A stretch of DNA of 64,000 nt, taken from positions 1,116,001 to 1,180,000 of the forward strand of contig NZ_CP088262.1 in assembly GCF_021117365.1 (NCBI RefSeq), in the 5' to 3' direction. The notes beneath the pieces are model-generated. The model was not told the DNA's origin, ran no database searches, and saw only the letters and a list, made by a program, of their open reading frames with translations. The stretch's first letter is position 1; the number at the start of each line of letters is the position of its first letter. Positions 19,222-26,964 of this stretch are shown piece after piece. This DNA comes from Nocardioides sp. cx-173. GTDB lineage: Bacteria; Actinomycetota; Actinomycetes; Propionibacteriales; Nocardioidaceae. Made by a program: the position numbers and the translations under genes.

Positions 19222-19919
19222 CCGAGCGTGCTCCAGATCGGGTCGCCCCCGGTCTCGGTGGGCGGGCTGACGGTCACGCCGGAGGCGCCGAGCACCGGAC
19301 GCGACGCCCCGCGACTGGCCGCCTTGGACGCCCACACGACGTACTCGACGAGCTGCTGGGGGTTGTCGGCCCGCAGCAGTGGGACGTCCTCGTCACCGAT
19401 GAAGCGGCGCAGCACGTGCATGTCGGCGTCGCGGCCGACCCCGAGGGCGAGCCGGACCGCGGCCGCGCCCCACCGCTCGTCGAGGACCTGCTGCAGCCCG
19501 TCGGCGAAGGTGACCCCCGTGCTGTCGGTGGGCCGCCCGTCGGAGACCAGGATCAGTGCGGGCGGGTAGGCGCTGGTGCCGTCGTCGAGGTCGTGCAGGC
19601 TGCGCGCGAGCAGGGAGAGGGCGCTGCCGAGCTCGGTGAACCCCTTGGGCGTGGCCGCGATCCGCTCCCACTCGAAGTGCTCGATCGGCGTCGGCTCCTC
19701 GACCACCCAGGTGGTCTCAGTGGCGAACGCCAGGACCCGCACCAGCAGCTGGGCGTGCGGGTTGGCCCGGGCCTCGTCTCGCAGGTGCGGGACGACCTCG
19801 GCCATCGCGTTGTTGAGGGCCTGGATGCGGCCGCCGCGGAGCATGGAGCCCGACACGTCGAGGACGAAGACGAGGTGCAGCGGCGTGCGCTGCAGGGCTC
19901 CGCCCAAGCGATCACTCAT
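19218..19919 (-). CDS. TerY-like von Willebrand factor A domain protein
   Basis: Single vWA domain (233 aa), cytoplasmic. LVFVLDVSGSML holds the MIDAS DxSxS metal site; GFTELGSALSLL supplies the MIDAS Thr, and LILVSDGRPTDS the final Asp. The family with closest architecture is TerY, found beside PP2C phosphatases and kinases with a C-terminal zinc ribbon. The role is probably metal-dependent scaffolding of the phosphorylation module. First gene of its two-gene unit; it starts 53 bases from the divergent kinase gene. Confidence 0.88.
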   Translation of the reverse strand: MSDRLGGALQRTPLHLVFVLDVSGSMLRGGRIQALNNAMAEVVPHLRDEARANPHAQLLVRVLAFATETTWVVEEPTPIEHFEWERIAATPKGFTELGSALSLLARSLHDLDDGTSAYPPALILVSDGRPTDSTGVTFADGLQQVLDERWGAAAVRLALGVGRDADMHVLRRFIGDEDVPLLRADNPQQLVEYVVWASKAASRGASRPVLGASGVTVSPPTETGGDPIWSTLG

Positions 19920-19932
19920 CGTCCACCCCGCC

Positions 19933-19962
19933 TTGCCGTCCTGGCCGTGGAGACGATATACC
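19933..19962 (+). promoter_or_regulatory. candidate promoter for the kinase-protease genes
   Basis: TTGCCG (19933-19938) and TATACC (19957-19962) are separated by 18 bases; the ATG follows 10 bases after the -10, so the leader would be a few bases at most. The TATA core reads similarly on the other strand, so the 53-base divergent gap could serve both gene pairs. Confidence 0.45.
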
Positions 19963-19972
19963 CTGGGCCGCC

Positions 19973-21283
19973 ATGAGCCTCCCAGACGGGGCCGAGGTCG
20001 ACCTCGGCCCGCTCGGCCGCGCGCGGGTCGTCCGTCTGCTCGGCCAGGGGGGCCAGGGTTTCGTCCACGAGGTCGTGCTCGGCAGCGGCGAGGCGCTGGC
20101 GCTGAAGTGGTACCGGCCCCAGTCCGCCTCCGCGGGGCAGTTCCACGAGATGCAGCGGCTGGTCGAGCTCGGCTCGCCGCACCCGCGCTTCCTGTGGCCG
20201 ATCGCCATGGCCCGCGTCGAGGGGCAGCCGTCGTTCGGGTACGTCATGCGGCTGCGCGACCCGCGCTACCTCGAGCTCAGCTACCTGCTGGCCGACACCG
20301 ACCGCGAGGGCCGGCCGCTCTCGGTCAGCTTCGACGCCACGATCGGCATCTGCCGCCAGCTCGCGTCCAGCTTCCTGCGCCTGCACGCGCGCGGCATGTG
20401 CTACCGCGACATCTCCTTCGGCAACGTGTTCTTCGATCCCCGCACCGGTGACGTGCTCATCTGCGACAACGACAACGTCGGCGTCGACGACGGCACCAGC
20501 CGGGTCCTCGGCACGCCGCTCTTCATGGCGCCGGAGGTCGTGCGCGACCTGAGCCTCCAGACCCTGCCGGGCACCGACACCGACCGGCACTCCCTGGCGG
20601 TGCTGCTCTTCTACACGCTCTTCCTGGGCCACCCCTTCGAGGGGGCCCGCACCGGCGGCGGCCTGCGCGACGAGGGCTGGATGCTCGAGCACTTCGGCAC
20701 CGAGCCGGTCTTCTGCCTGCACCCCGACCGCGAGGACAACCGTCCCTCGTCGGTGGTCCAGCAGTACTGGGACCTCTACCCGCGCTTCCTCCAGGACCTC
20801 TTCGTGCAGGCGTTCGTCGCCGGCGCCGAGCGTCCGGGCCGGCGCGTCACCGAGGGCCAGTGGATCAAGGCCGTCGACCGGCTCCGCGACGGGATGGTCC
20901 GCTGCCGCGGCTGCGCGACCACCTGCTTCTGGGACGTCGCCGAGCCACAGCGCGTCTGCCGCGCGTGCGGGCGCCCGCTGCAGCCGGCGTACCTGCTGCA
21001 GGTCGGGCGCCGCACCGTGGCGGTGAACCCGCTGGCCACCCTGCGCACCGACCACCTCGCCTCGGGGGTCGACGAGTCGTCGGTCGTCGGTCGGGTCCGC
21101 GCCCATCCGCAGGCCGAGGGGCGCTGGGGGCTGCACAACGTCTCCGCCCGGCCGTGGGAGGCGACGTACGCCGAGGGCCAGCGGGTGAGGCTGGAGCCCG
21201 ACCGCACCATGGAGATCGTCGACGGGGTGCGCGTGGGCGTCGACGGCGCCGTGGTGACCGCCGTGCGGACCGGGGCGGTCTGA
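19973..21283 (+). CDS. atypical protein kinase with C-terminal zinc ribbon
   Basis: Protein of 436 aa with a kinase fold. Glycine loop GQGGQGFVHEV (24-34), Lys45 in ALALKW, catalytic-loop YRDISFGN with Asp146 and Asn151 (HRD is YRD), metal site CDND at about 164-167 in place of DFG, and MAPE at 185-188. The key Lys, Asp, Asn and metal Asp are all kept, so activity is plausible. After residue 300 comes a CxxC...CxxC zinc ribbon (CRGC, CRAC), then a beta-rich tail of about 100 residues. Kinase plus zinc ribbon next to TerY and PP2C is the TerY-P layout. The FHA-protease gene follows after one base. Confidence 0.85.
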   Translation: MSLPDGAEVDLGPLGRARVVRLLGQGGQGFVHEVVLGSGEALALKWYRPQSASAGQFHEMQRLVELGSPHPRFLWPIAMARVEGQPSFGYVMRLRDPRYLELSYLLADTDREGRPLSVSFDATIGICRQLASSFLRLHARGMCYRDISFGNVFFDPRTGDVLICDNDNVGVDDGTSRVLGTPLFMAPEVVRDLSLQTLPGTDTDRHSLAVLLFYTLFLGHPFEGARTGGGLRDEGWMLEHFGTEPVFCLHPDREDNRPSSVVQQYWDLYPRFLQDLFVQAFVAGAERPGRRVTEGQWIKAVDRLRDGMVRCRGCATTCFWDVAEPQRVCRACGRPLQPAYLLQVGRRTVAVNPLATLRTDHLASGVDESSVVGRVRAHPQAEGRWGLHNVSARPWEATYAEGQRVRLEPDRTMEIVDGVRVGVDGAVVTAVRTGAV

Positions 21284-21284
21284 G

Positions 21285-22853
21285 GTGCAGCGACTGCGGG
21301 TGGAGGTCGAGGGGCGCACCCTCGAGGTGGACGACGAGCGGGTGCTGCGCATCGGGCGCGCCGCCGGCTCCGACGTCCAGCTGAGCGGCACCGGGGTCTC
21401 CCGCGCCCACGCCGAGCTGCGACCCGACGGTGCGGGCTGGGTGCTGGTGGACGTCGGGAGCGCCCACGGCACCTTCGTCGACGGCGACCGGGTCAGCGAG
21501 CTGCGACTGACCCGATCGGTCACCGTGCGCTGCGGGTTCGGCGGCGACGATGCCACGTTCACCGTCACGCCTGTGGACGAGCTCGACGAGCTCGACGAGC
21601 GGCCGGGCTTCGAGCATACGGTCGTGCTCGCCGCCCAGCGCCCGGACGGGGGACCGGACGGCGGGCCGGACGGCGGGCGAAGCGGCCCGGACCTCATGGT
21701 CGTCGCGGAGGGTCGCGAGCACCGGTTCGCCCACCCTGCGGAGGTGAGCATCGGCCGTCGACCCGACTGCACGGTCGTCCTCACCGACCGGGCGGCCTCC
21801 CGGCTGCACGGACGACTGGCCGCCGTCCCTGGCGGGTGGACCTACACCAACGACTCCCGCGAGGGCACCTACCGCGACGGCCGCCGCGTGGAGCGCGTCG
21901 ACGTCAGAGACCGGGTCGCGCTGCGCCTGGGGCATCCGGTCGCCGGCCCGGAGGTGGTCGTGGTGCCGCTCCTGTCCGCCCAGGAGGAGGAGCGCCGGAT
22001 CAACCGCGGCCGCTGGGCGCGTCGGCTCCGGGTGGGCGCCGCCGCGCTGGTGGTCGCCATGCTCGTGGCGGGCGGCGGCGGCGCCGCGGTCCTCCTGGCC
22101 GACGAGGAGGACCGGCCCGGGGGCGGCGGCGGTACGGCGGTTGCCGCCGAGGTCCTGACCGCCGACGAGCTCGCCCGGGCGAAGGTGGCCACGGTGCTGA
22201 TCACGGCCGACTCGGTGGACGTCGACGGCGACCCCGTCACCTGGTCGGGATCCGGGTCCATCATCGGCTCCGACGGGTTGATCCTGACCAACGCGCACGT
22301 CGCGGATCCGGAGGCCGAGGGTCTCGAGCAGCAGTACGGACCCATCCAGGACACCAACCCCGACTACCTGAAGGTCGCCCTGATCGAGGACGCCGACGAC
22401 TCGCCCGCGGCGCCGGCGTACCGCGCCCGGGTGGTGGTGAGCGACGGCCTGCTCGACGCGTCGGTGATCCGCATCTACGCCACCATCGACGGGCGTGAGC
22501 TCGACGGCCGGCTGCACCTGCCGACGATCCCGGTCGGCGACTCCGACGAGCTGCGCACCGGCGACGACGTGACGGTGCTCGGCTTCCCGGGGATCTCCGG
22601 CTCGTCCGGGGTGTCGGTGACCCGCGGCGTGATCTCGACCTTCCTCGACGACCCGGTGCTGGGCAAGCGCTCGGAGATCGACACCGACGCCCGGATCGCG
22701 CCGGGCAACTCCGGTGGCGCGGCCATCGACAACGACGCCGCCATCATGGGCATCCCGTCCGCGACGTTCGCTCAGGAGGGCTCGAACGTCGTCTCGGGAC
22801 GAGTCCGCTCGATCAACGCGGTCAAGCCGCTCATCGCGCGCGCCCGCGGCTGA
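21285..22853 (+). CDS. FHA-FHA-transmembrane-trypsin-like serine protease
   Basis: Protein of 522 aa with an unusual order: FHA domain 1 (1-95, IGRAAGSD and SRAHAEL), a short DEL/PDGG low-complexity linker, FHA domain 2 (about 136-228, IGRRPDC and SRLHGRL), one transmembrane segment (about 250-272), a glycine linker, then an exported trypsin-like domain with His338 (TNAHV), Asp391 (LDASVIRI) and Ser476 (GNSGGAA). The phosphothreonine-binding FHA domains face the cytoplasm and the protease lies outside, so kinase output could gate extracellular proteolysis. GTG start one base after the kinase stop. Confidence 0.9.
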   Translation: MQRLRVEVEGRTLEVDDERVLRIGRAAGSDVQLSGTGVSRAHAELRPDGAGWVLVDVGSAHGTFVDGDRVSELRLTRSVTVRCGFGGDDATFTVTPVDELDELDERPGFEHTVVLAAQRPDGGPDGGPDGGRSGPDLMVVAEGREHRFAHPAEVSIGRRPDCTVVLTDRAASRLHGRLAAVPGGWTYTNDSREGTYRDGRRVERVDVRDRVALRLGHPVAGPEVVVVPLLSAQEEERRINRGRWARRLRVGAAALVVAMLVAGGGGAAVLLADEEDRPGGGGGTAVAAEVLTADELARAKVATVLITADSVDVDGDPVTWSGSGSIIGSDGLILTNAHVADPEAEGLEQQYGPIQDTNPDYLKVALIEDADDSPAAPAYRARVVVSDGLLDASVIRIYATIDGRELDGRLHLPTIPVGDSDELRTGDDVTVLGFPGISGSSGVSVTRGVISTFLDDPVLGKRSEIDTDARIAPGNSGGAAIDNDAAIMGIPSATFAQEGSNVVSGRVRSINAVKPLIARARG

Positions 22854-22868
22854 CCTGGGCGCAGGCGC

Positions 22869-23636
22869 TCAGCGCAGCATCGTGACGGTGGCGGTCACGC
22901 CGGCCGTGACGATCAGCGCCCGGAAGAGGGCCGGCGGGATCCGCCGTCCGACCCGCGCGCCGACGTACCCGCCGACCACCGAGCCGGCGGCGAGCAGCCC
23001 GACCGCCCGCCAGTCGACCTCGGCGACGAAGACGAAGATCAGCGCGGCCAGCAGGTTGCCGCACAGGATGGCCAGCGTCTTGAGCCCGTTGACGATGCGC
23101 AGCTCGAGGTCGAGCCCGAACCCCAGCACCGCCACCATCATCACCCCTGAGCCGGCACCGAAGTAGCCGCCGTACGCGCCCACCAGGCTGGAGAAGGCCG
23201 TGGTGACCGGCGACATCCGGGTGCGGTCCGGCCGCGCCTCGCCCTCCGGGTGGCGGCGGCGCAGCCCCCGGGAGATCGTCGGCTGCGCGCCGACGAGCAG
23301 GCAGGTGAAGAGGATCAGCCACGGCACCACGGACTCGAAGACCGACGAGGGCAGCGCCAGCAGCAGCACCGCCCCGACGGCGGAGCCGGCGGTGCAGGTG
23401 ACGATCACCGTCGCGGTCACCCCCGGGTGCTCGCGCAGCTCGCGGCGGTAGCCGAAGGAGCCGCTCAGGCTCGCGGGCGTCATGCCCAGGGTGTTGCTGA
23501 CGTTGGCGACCACGGGCGGCAGCCCCACCGCGATCAGGACCGGGAAGCTGAGCAGTGACGCGACGCCGACGGTCGAGGTGAGCACGCCCGCGCCGAGGCC
23601 GGTGACCAGGACGGCGAGCTGCTCCAGGCCGGTCAC
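22869..23636 (-). CDS. TSUP/TauE-SafE family membrane transporter
   Basis: Membrane protein of 255 aa with about eight hydrophobic segments in two homologous halves. The N-terminal GLGAGVLTSTVGVASLLSFP and the second-half GAYGGYFGAGSGVMM are the paired TSUP repeats. Family members export or import sulfite, sulfoacetate and other small organic anions. The ATG overlaps the end of the GntR regulator gene, so the two are co-transcribed, which suggests the regulator controls transport of the same anion handled by the divergent operon. Confidence 0.85.
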   Translation of the reverse strand: MTGLEQLAVLVTGLGAGVLTSTVGVASLLSFPVLIAVGLPPVVANVSNTLGMTPASLSGSFGYRRELREHPGVTATVIVTCTAGSAVGAVLLLALPSSVFESVVPWLILFTCLLVGAQPTISRGLRRRHPEGEARPDRTRMSPVTTAFSSLVGAYGGYFGAGSGVMMVAVLGFGLDLELRIVNGLKTLAILCGNLLAALIFVFVAEVDWRAVGLLAAGSVVGGYVGARVGRRIPPALFRALIVTAGVTATVTMLR

Positions 23637-24331
23637 CGGGGAGGGCGCAGCAGGGCGACGTCGCTGACCATCGCGACGTGCTCGTGCATCGCCTCGGCGG
23701 CGCCGGCCGGGTCGCCGGCGCGGATCGCGTCGGCGATCGCACGGTGGCCGGCGAGCGAGTCCCGGGGCCGTCCGGGCTGGGAGAGGGACTCGATGCGGCT
23801 CTCCTTGATGAGGTCGCCGATCTCATCCATCAGTCGCGCCAGCAGCAGCGAGTGGGCGGCCGCGGTCACCGCCCCGTGGAAGCGCTCGTCGCCCTCGACA
23901 CCGCGCCCCCCGGCCGCGATGTCGTCGGCCATCGCGTCCAGCGCGTCGTCGATGCGGGCGAGGTCCTCGTCGGTACGCCGGGTGGCGGCCAGCGAGGCGA
24001 TCTTGGTCTCCAGCGCGTCGCGGGTCTCGATGATCTCCGGCAGCCGGTCGGCGTGCGAGCGGATCGCCTCGACGATGCGGGTCGCTCCGCCACCCCGCAG
24101 GACGGTGCCGTCGCCGTGGCGGACGGCGACCACGCCGATGACCTCCAGCGCGACCAGCGCCTGGCTCAGCGTCGCCCGGCTGACGCCCAGCCGGGTGGCG
24201 AGCTCACGCTCCGGCGGGAGCCGGTCTCCCTCACGCAGGTTGTTGTCGGCGATCCACGCCGTGATCTGCTCCGCGACCTGCTCGTAGAGCCGGGTCCGCA
24301 GCAGCCGTTGCGGGAAGACGGGTTCAGACAT
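23633..24331 (-). CDS. FadR-subfamily GntR transcriptional regulator
   Basis: DNA-binding regulator (232 aa). N-terminal winged helix-turn-helix LYEQVAEQITAWI...GDRLPPERELATRLGVSRATLSQALVALE split over residues 15-60, and a helical FCD ligand domain with ERFHGAVTAAAH and LAGHRAIADAIRAGD supplying the usual Asp/His metal-ligand positions. FCD regulators sense small organic acids. It is divergent from a MatC-like carrier, CoA-transferase and carboxyltransferase, recalling the GntR regulator matR of rhizobial malonate genes. A TGGwC-type palindrome lies in the divergent gap. Confidence 0.88.
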   Translation of the reverse strand: MSEPVFPQRLLRTRLYEQVAEQITAWIADNNLREGDRLPPERELATRLGVSRATLSQALVALEVIGVVAVRHGDGTVLRGGGATRIVEAIRSHADRLPEIIETRDALETKIASLAATRRTDEDLARIDDALDAMADDIAAGGRGVEGDERFHGAVTAAAHSLLLARLMDEIGDLIKESRIESLSQPGRPRDSLAGHRAIADAIRAGDPAGAAEAMHEHVAMVSDVALLRPPR

Positions 24332-24343
24332 GACCCGATTCTA

Positions 24344-24358
24344 TGGACATCCGGACCA
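24344..24358. promoter_or_regulatory. candidate GntR/FadR operator
   Basis: TGGACATCCGGACCA forms a TGGwC-N5-GwCCA palindrome, close to the TGGT-N-ACCA style of FadR-type operators. It is 13 bases upstream of the regulator start and in the only shared control region with the divergent transporter operon. Confidence 0.45.
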
Positions 24359-24439
24359 TTGACCTATTGGCTAGGCCACTGAGCCAGCGTGTGAGCCCGG
24401 TCACCCATGACCACGCCGCCGGCACCTCGGAGGGAAGAC

Positions 24440-25759
24440 ATGGGTCCGGAATGGGTGGCGATCCTCGCCTTGGTCGCACTGTTCGTGATCGGCACGCTCC
24501 TGCCGATCAACATGGGGGCGCTGGCGTACGTCGCCGCCTGGCTGGTCGGGATGTACTCCCTCGACCTCGACGAGAAGGAGATCCTCGCCGGGGTCAGCGG
24601 TGACCTCATCCTGACGCTGATCGGCGTCACCTATCTGTTCGCCATCGCGCGCAACAACGGGACCGTGGACCTGATCGTCAGATCCGCGGTGCGCAGCGTC
24701 GGCGGCCGGGTGGCGCTCATCCCGTGGGTGATGTTCGGCGTCACCGCGCTGCTGACCGCCATCGGCGCGGCCAGCCCCGCCGCGTGCGCGATCATCGGCC
24801 CGATCGCGCTCGGCTTCGCCGGTCGCTACCGGATCAACCCGCTGATGATGGGCATGTTCGTGGTCCACGGAGCCCAGGGCGGTGGGTTCTCGCCGATCAG
24901 CATCTACGGCACGATCACCAACTCGGTGATGGAGGACGCCGGCCTGCCCACGAGCGAGGTCACGGTCTTCCTGGCCAGCCTGGTGGTCAACACGATCATG
25001 GCGGTGATCCTGTTCGTGCTGCTCGGGGGCCGCGAGCTGATGACCCGCCGGATCGACCCCGACGAGCCGGACACCCTCGACGAGGACCTGCACCGCGGCG
25101 GCGCCACCGTGCCTGCCCGGGGCACGGGCACGTACGCCCCGACCGGCACCCAGGCCGTCGGCGTGCGTCGCGACCAGGTCCTGACCCTCGTCGCGTTCGT
25201 GGGCGTGGCCACGGTCGCGCTGGCCTTCGACAAGAACATCGGCTTCGTGGCCATCACGGCCGCGGTCATCCTCGCGATGCTCTCACCCGACGAGCACAAG
25301 GACGCGGTCAAGCAGATCGCGTGGCCCACCGTGCTGCTGGTGGCGGGAGTGAGCACCTACGCCGCCATCCTCACGGCGGCCGGCTCCCCGGAGTTCGTGG
25401 GGGAGTGGGCCGCCGGGTTCAGCGCGGCGATCATCGGCGCCCTGATCCTCTGCTACGTGGGCGGCGTCGTGTCCGCGTTCGCGTCGTCGACGGCGCTGCT
25501 GCCGATCATCATCCCGATCTCGGTGCCGCTGATCGCCGAGGGCGGCATCTCCGCGGCGATGTTCGTGGCGGCCCTGGCGGTGTCCTCGACGATCGTGGAC
25601 GTGAGCCCGTTCTCCACCAACGGTGCGCTGATGCTGGCCAACCGACCCGACACGATCGAGGAGCCGGTGTACTACAAGCAGATCCTGACCTACAGCGTGA
25701 TCGTGGTGATCGTCGGACCGGTGCTGGTCTGGGCCGCGCTCGTGCTGCCGAGCTGGTGA
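24440..25759 (+). CDS. MatC-like dicarboxylate carrier
   Basis: Integral membrane transporter of 439 aa with about 11 hydrophobic segments, related to MatC_N/SLC13-type carriers. The first segment PEWVAILALVALFVIGTLLP and the re-entrant-like QGGGFSPISIYGTITN and DVSPFSTNGAL loops are typical of dicarboxylate carriers. ATG at 24440 was chosen because GGAGGG lies 5 bases upstream; the frame is open further up. Likely imports malonate or a related diacid for the two enzymes downstream; the substrate is inferred. Confidence 0.8.
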   Translation: MGPEWVAILALVALFVIGTLLPINMGALAYVAAWLVGMYSLDLDEKEILAGVSGDLILTLIGVTYLFAIARNNGTVDLIVRSAVRSVGGRVALIPWVMFGVTALLTAIGAASPAACAIIGPIALGFAGRYRINPLMMGMFVVHGAQGGGFSPISIYGTITNSVMEDAGLPTSEVTVFLASLVVNTIMAVILFVLLGGRELMTRRIDPDEPDTLDEDLHRGGATVPARGTGTYAPTGTQAVGVRRDQVLTLVAFVGVATVALAFDKNIGFVAITAAVILAMLSPDEHKDAVKQIAWPTVLLVAGVSTYAAILTAAGSPEFVGEWAAGFSAAIIGALILCYVGGVVSAFASSTALLPIIIPISVPLIAEGGISAAMFVAALAVSSTIVDVSPFSTNGALMLANRPDTIEEPVYYKQILTYSVIVVIVGPVLVWAALVLPSW

Positions 25760-25767
25760 CCGAACCG

Positions 25768-26964
25768 ATGACGGAAGAGCTGAGCGAGCACATGAGCGGA
25801 CCACTGGACGACATCCTCGTCGTCGACCTCACCCGGGCGCTGGCGGGGCCCCACGCGACCATGATGATGGGCGACCTGGGCGCCCGCGTGATCAAGGTGG
25901 AGGCCCCCGGGACCGGTGACGACACGCGTGGCTGGGGGCCGCCCTTCGTCGGCGACCCGGACGCTCGCGAGTCGACGTACTTCCTCTCGGCCAACCGCAA
26001 CAAGGAGTCGATCGCGCTCGACCTCAAGGACGAGGGCGACCGCGACCTGCTGCTGCGCCTCGTCGACCGCGCGGACGTGCTGGTGGAGAACTTCCGCACC
26101 GGCGTCCTCGAGCGGCTCGGCCTCGGCATCGCGGACCTGCAGGCGCGCAACCCGCGCCTGGTCGTCCTGTCGATCACCGGCTTCGGCCACGACGGTCCCG
26201 AGGGCGGTCGCGCCGGTTACGACCAGATCGCGCAGGGCGAGGCCGGACTGATGTCCCTGACCGGCTCGGGACCCGACGACCCACAGCGCGGCGGCGTGCC
26301 GATCGCCGACCTGCTCTCGGGGATGTACGGCGCCTACGGCGTCCTCGCCGCGCTCCACGAGCGCGACCGCACCGGCCGGGGGACCGTCGTGCGCACCTCG
26401 CTGCTCGCCTCGGTCATCGGCGTGCACGCCTTCCAGGGCACGCGCTGGACCGTGGCCGGCGAGGTCGGCCGCGCCCAGGGCAACCATCACCCCTCCATCG
26501 CGCCCTACGGGCTCTTCCACTGCCGCGACGGCGCGGTCCAGATCGCGCTCGGCAGCGAGGGTCTGTGGCGGCGGTTCTGCGAGGGCTTCGGGCTGGACCC
26601 GGCGGCCGACGGTCTGGCCACCAACCAGGACCGGGTGGCCGCGCGGGAGCGGGTCATCGAGGTCGTCGAGGGCGTCTTCGCCGACTGGGACGCCGAGCCG
26701 CTGCTCGCGCGCCTGGCCGAGGTCGGCGTGCCGGCCGGCAAGGTCCGCACGCTCGACGAGGTCTACTCCTGGGACCAGACCGCCAGCCAGGGCCTGCTGG
26801 TCGACGTCGAGCACCCCACCCTGGGCCGGGTCACGCTGCCCGGCCCGCCCCTGCGGTTCTTCGACGCCGCCGGCGCCGAGGTGACCCGCCGCGACCACGC
26901 CTCCCCGCCGGTGCTCGACGAGCACGCCGGCTCCATCCGGGCCTGGCTCGAGGGCGGCGAGTGA
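25768..26964 (+). CDS. family III (CaiB/BaiF) CoA-transferase
   Basis: Enzyme of 398 aa that moves CoA between carboxylic acids through an aspartyl-CoA thioester. N-terminal DILVVDLTRALAGPHATMM and RVIKVEAPGTGDDTR are family signatures; the catalytic Asp is in VPIADLLSGMYG, about residue 181; the C-terminal VPAGKVRTLDEV region is also typical. ATG at 25768 is used; GTG at 25756, overlapping the carrier stop, and ATG at 25792 are alternatives. In this operon it could convert an imported diacid to its CoA ester. Overlaps the next gene by 4 bases. Confidence 0.87.
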   Translation: MTEELSEHMSGPLDDILVVDLTRALAGPHATMMMGDLGARVIKVEAPGTGDDTRGWGPPFVGDPDARESTYFLSANRNKESIALDLKDEGDRDLLLRLVDRADVLVENFRTGVLERLGLGIADLQARNPRLVVLSITGFGHDGPEGGRAGYDQIAQGEAGLMSLTGSGPDDPQRGGVPIADLLSGMYGAYGVLAALHERDRTGRGTVVRTSLLASVIGVHAFQGTRWTVAGEVGRAQGNHHPSIAPYGLFHCRDGAVQIALGSEGLWRRFCEGFGLDPAADGLATNQDRVAARERVIEVVEGVFADWDAEPLLARLAEVGVPAGKVRTLDEVYSWDQTASQGLLVDVEHPTLGRVTLPGPPLRFFDAAGAEVTRRDHASPPVLDEHAGSIRAWLEGGE

